Below are positions 7,376 through 8,676 of a stretch of 8,676 nucleotides of DNA, one piece after another (position 1 is the stretch's first letter; every line of letters begins with the position of its first letter). The translations under genes were made by a program, and so were the position numbers. Source of the DNA: CAYVTD01 sp964454445. Its GTDB lineage: Bacteria; Bacteroidota; Ignavibacteria; Kapaibacteriales; UBA2268. The DNA lies in contig CAYVTD010000067.1 in the NCBI GenBank assembly GCA_964454445.1, forward strand, positions 1 to 8,676, in the 5' to 3' direction. Below the pieces are notes generated by a model that saw nothing but the letters and a program-made list of their open reading frames with translations, had not been told where the DNA came from and searched no databases.

Positions 7376-8494
7376 ATGAGACACATCAACAAGCCAGCTA
7401 CTATTTTCGGATTGCTATCCATTCTGCTACTTGGCGGAACACAATTATTTGCCCAAGCCGGAGGCGCCGCAGTACCATTTCTACTAATCTCGCCTGATGC
7501 CCGCTCGAGTGGAATGGGCGAAGTTGGCACCGCCATTGCCGATGACATCAATGCAATCTTTTGGAATCCAGCAGGTTTGGGTTTCCACGATTACGTGAAA
7601 AAAATCGGCTATATGGAAGACGAAATGGAACCTTACGGTCAGGTTGCACTTAGTTTTTCCAAATGGTTGCCTCAATTTAACGCCGATCTTTATTACAGCT
7701 ATCTTACTGCAGGAAGATTTGTGGAAGAACTCGACGGCACCGTCGCTTTTAATTTCATTTATATGAATCTCGGCGAGTTTACACGAACTTCTGAAAATGG
7801 CAAAGAACTCGGCAAGTTCATTTCCAACGAATTTGCCATCGGCTTGTCTTATGGCACTATCATTGCTCCGGATTTAGCTGTCGGTTTCCAGCTTCGCTAC
7901 ATCCAGTCTAATCTAACCCCGACTGCCGTTGGTCAACAAGATGCCGGCACTGGCATAAGCGGTGGTTTCGACCTCGGCTTTTTATGGAATCCATCTAATC
8001 TTAACATCTTGGGGCTTAATCTCGAAGACCACCTTTCTATCGGTCTTAATTTGCAGAATGTTGGTCCTAAAATGACATACATCAACGAGTCCGACCCTTT
8101 GCCAACACAACTGCGCATGGGAGTTGCCTATACTGTCTATCGCGACGAATTCAACGACCTGCGTTTTGCTTGCGATATGTCGAAACTCCTTGTGAAAAGA
8201 GACTCGCTCGGTTCGGATCCATTGCCTAAATCGCTCGTTACCGGCTGGCAAAACCCTGGTGCCGAGCTTGCCTTTGGTTTCGAATACTGGTATGAATATA
8301 TAATTGCTTTGCGAGCCGGTTTTTTTACTGAACCATCTACATTAGGCAACAGGCAATTCTGGAACTTCGGCGCCGGCGTCAAATATGACATCTTCAGATT
8401 GGACTTCAGCTATATCAACACAATCGAGGAAAATCACCCGCTTGCAAACACAATGCGGTTCTCCTTGATAGTCGATTGGAATCTCAAGCTTTAG
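7376..8494 (+). CDS. porV: Type IX secretion system outer-membrane protein PorV (LptO)
   Basis: PorV is a FadL-like 14-strand outer-membrane barrel that collects cargo from the T9SS translocon and delivers it to PorU. The start at 7376 is preferred over the in-frame ATG at 7349 (nine codons longer). It follows GGAGGA and gives a clean signal peptide, M-R-H-I-N-K then a hydrophobic core, with a cleavage site near L-F-A-Q-A (24-28). The mature N-terminus carries the PorV hallmark: A-V-P-F-L-L-I-S-P-D-A-R-S-S-G-M-G at 32-48, followed by F-W-N-P-A-G. The remainder has alternating, aromatic-rich strands with Gly/Asn turns. The last segment, F-S-L-I-V-D-W-N-L-K-L, reads as a final barrel strand. 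The length of 372 residues fits the family. It probably shares a transcript with porU, because no convincing terminator lies between them. A convergent gene ends 4 bases after its stop. Confidence 0.92.
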   Translation: MRHINKPATIFGLLSILLLGGTQLFAQAGGAAVPFLLISPDARSSGMGEVGTAIADDINAIFWNPAGLGFHDYVKKIGYMEDEMEPYGQVALSFSKWLPQFNADLYYSYLTAGRFVEELDGTVAFNFIYMNLGEFTRTSENGKELGKFISNEFAIGLSYGTIIAPDLAVGFQLRYIQSNLTPTAVGQQDAGTGISGGFDLGFLWNPSNLNILGLNLEDHLSIGLNLQNVGPKMTYINESDPLPTQLRMGVAYTVYRDEFNDLRFACDMSKLLVKRDSLGSDPLPKSLVTGWQNPGAELAFGFEYWYEYIIALRAGFFTEPSTLGNRQFWNFGAGVKYDIFRLDFSYINTIEENHPLANTMRFSLIVDWNLKL

Positions 8495-8498
8495 CGTC

Positions 8499-8676
8499 TT
8501 ATATTTCTATATCGTTTGGCTTAAAACCGTAAGCTCGCATAAAGTAATCTTTGCTGAGTTTTATGCCCGATAGCATCAATTTATGATCTCTTTCTGCAAG
8601 ATGCCATTCGTCAATATCATCGGTGATTATCTTGACAACTGGATATTTTTTCAAAGGATACTTCAAATCTACAAAC
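8499..8676 (-). CDS. C-terminal fragment of a convergent gene, possibly phage portal-like (DUF935/Mu gp29-like)
   Basis: On the minus strand an open frame enters from the right edge and stops with TAA at 8499-8501, giving 58 residues. The frame has coding character: charged and aromatic residues are balanced and the codons resemble the neighbours'. Readable parts are D-D-I-D-E-W-H-L-A-E-R-D and then G-I-K-L-S-K-D-Y-F-M-R-A-Y-G-F, ending N-D-I-E-I. The pattern of a short helix with E-R-D, then 'G-x-x-[LF]-S-x-x-Y-[FL]' and '[FY]-G-x-x-x-x-D-I-E' at the C-terminus recalls the end of DUF935 (Mu gp29-like) portal proteins, but this is from memory and rests on a short stretch. The true start lies outside the window. 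It ends 4 bases from porV, so no terminator fits between them. Confidence 0.6.
   Translation of the reverse strand, partial: FVDLKYPLKKYPVVKIITDDIDEWHLAERDHKLMLSGIKLSKDYFMRAYGFKPNDIEI

Noticed and set aside
1..8676. CRISPR array, insertion sequence or long direct repeats
   Set aside because: Reading through both strands I saw no regularly spaced repeats, transposase motifs or terminal inverted repeats. The inverted repeats present are terminators or short hairpins.

Overview
The window looks like chromosomal DNA from an AT-rich bacterium of the FCB group: Bacteroidota or a relative such as Ignavibacteriota or Kapabacteria. The evidence is a neighbouring pair of type IX secretion system (T9SS) genes, porU and porV, which is restricted to that group. 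Other support comes from a C-terminal sorting-type domain with a YPNP motif, A-rich start regions mostly without Shine-Dalgarno sites, and promoter-like TAnnTTTG elements. Placement below superphylum level is inference; one clear GGAGGA ribosome-binding site before porV argues mildly against a typical Bacteroidales genome.

Layout from left to right. (1) 1-834: the 3' part of an HtrA/DegP-type serine protease, from the active-site GNSGG through two PDZ domains, closed by a strong intrinsic terminator (874-924). (2) 954-2063: a solitary ATPase of the archaeal-ATPase (ATPase_2) type, role unknown. (3) 2114-2740: lipB, octanoyltransferase of lipoate synthesis. (4) 2801-2873: tRNA-Gly(GCC), followed by a small hairpin and an intrinsic terminator (2908-2952). 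(5) 2953-3176: a non-coding stretch that probably holds the porU promoter and a leader able to fold. (6) 3177-7247: porU, the T9SS C25-family sortase, 1356 residues. (7) 7376-8494: porV, the outer-membrane barrel that shuttles T9SS cargo. (8) 8499-8676, minus strand: the C-terminal end of a convergent gene absent from the supplied ORF list, ending 4 bases from porV and perhaps a phage-type (DUF935/Mu gp29-like) protein.

PorU and PorV work together at the outer membrane. PorV carries secreted proteins bearing a C-terminal sorting domain from the translocon to the attachment complex, and PorU removes that domain and joins the cargo to a surface anchor. The HtrA-like protease would act in the periplasm, but nothing here ties it to T9SS beyond proximity. 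LipB, the ATPase and the tRNA are housekeeping or unassigned neighbours.

I found no convincing undescribed system. The points most worth a second look are the unlisted minus-strand gene fragment, the structured porU leader, the YPNP domain kept on the sortase itself, and the contrast in translation-initiation signals.
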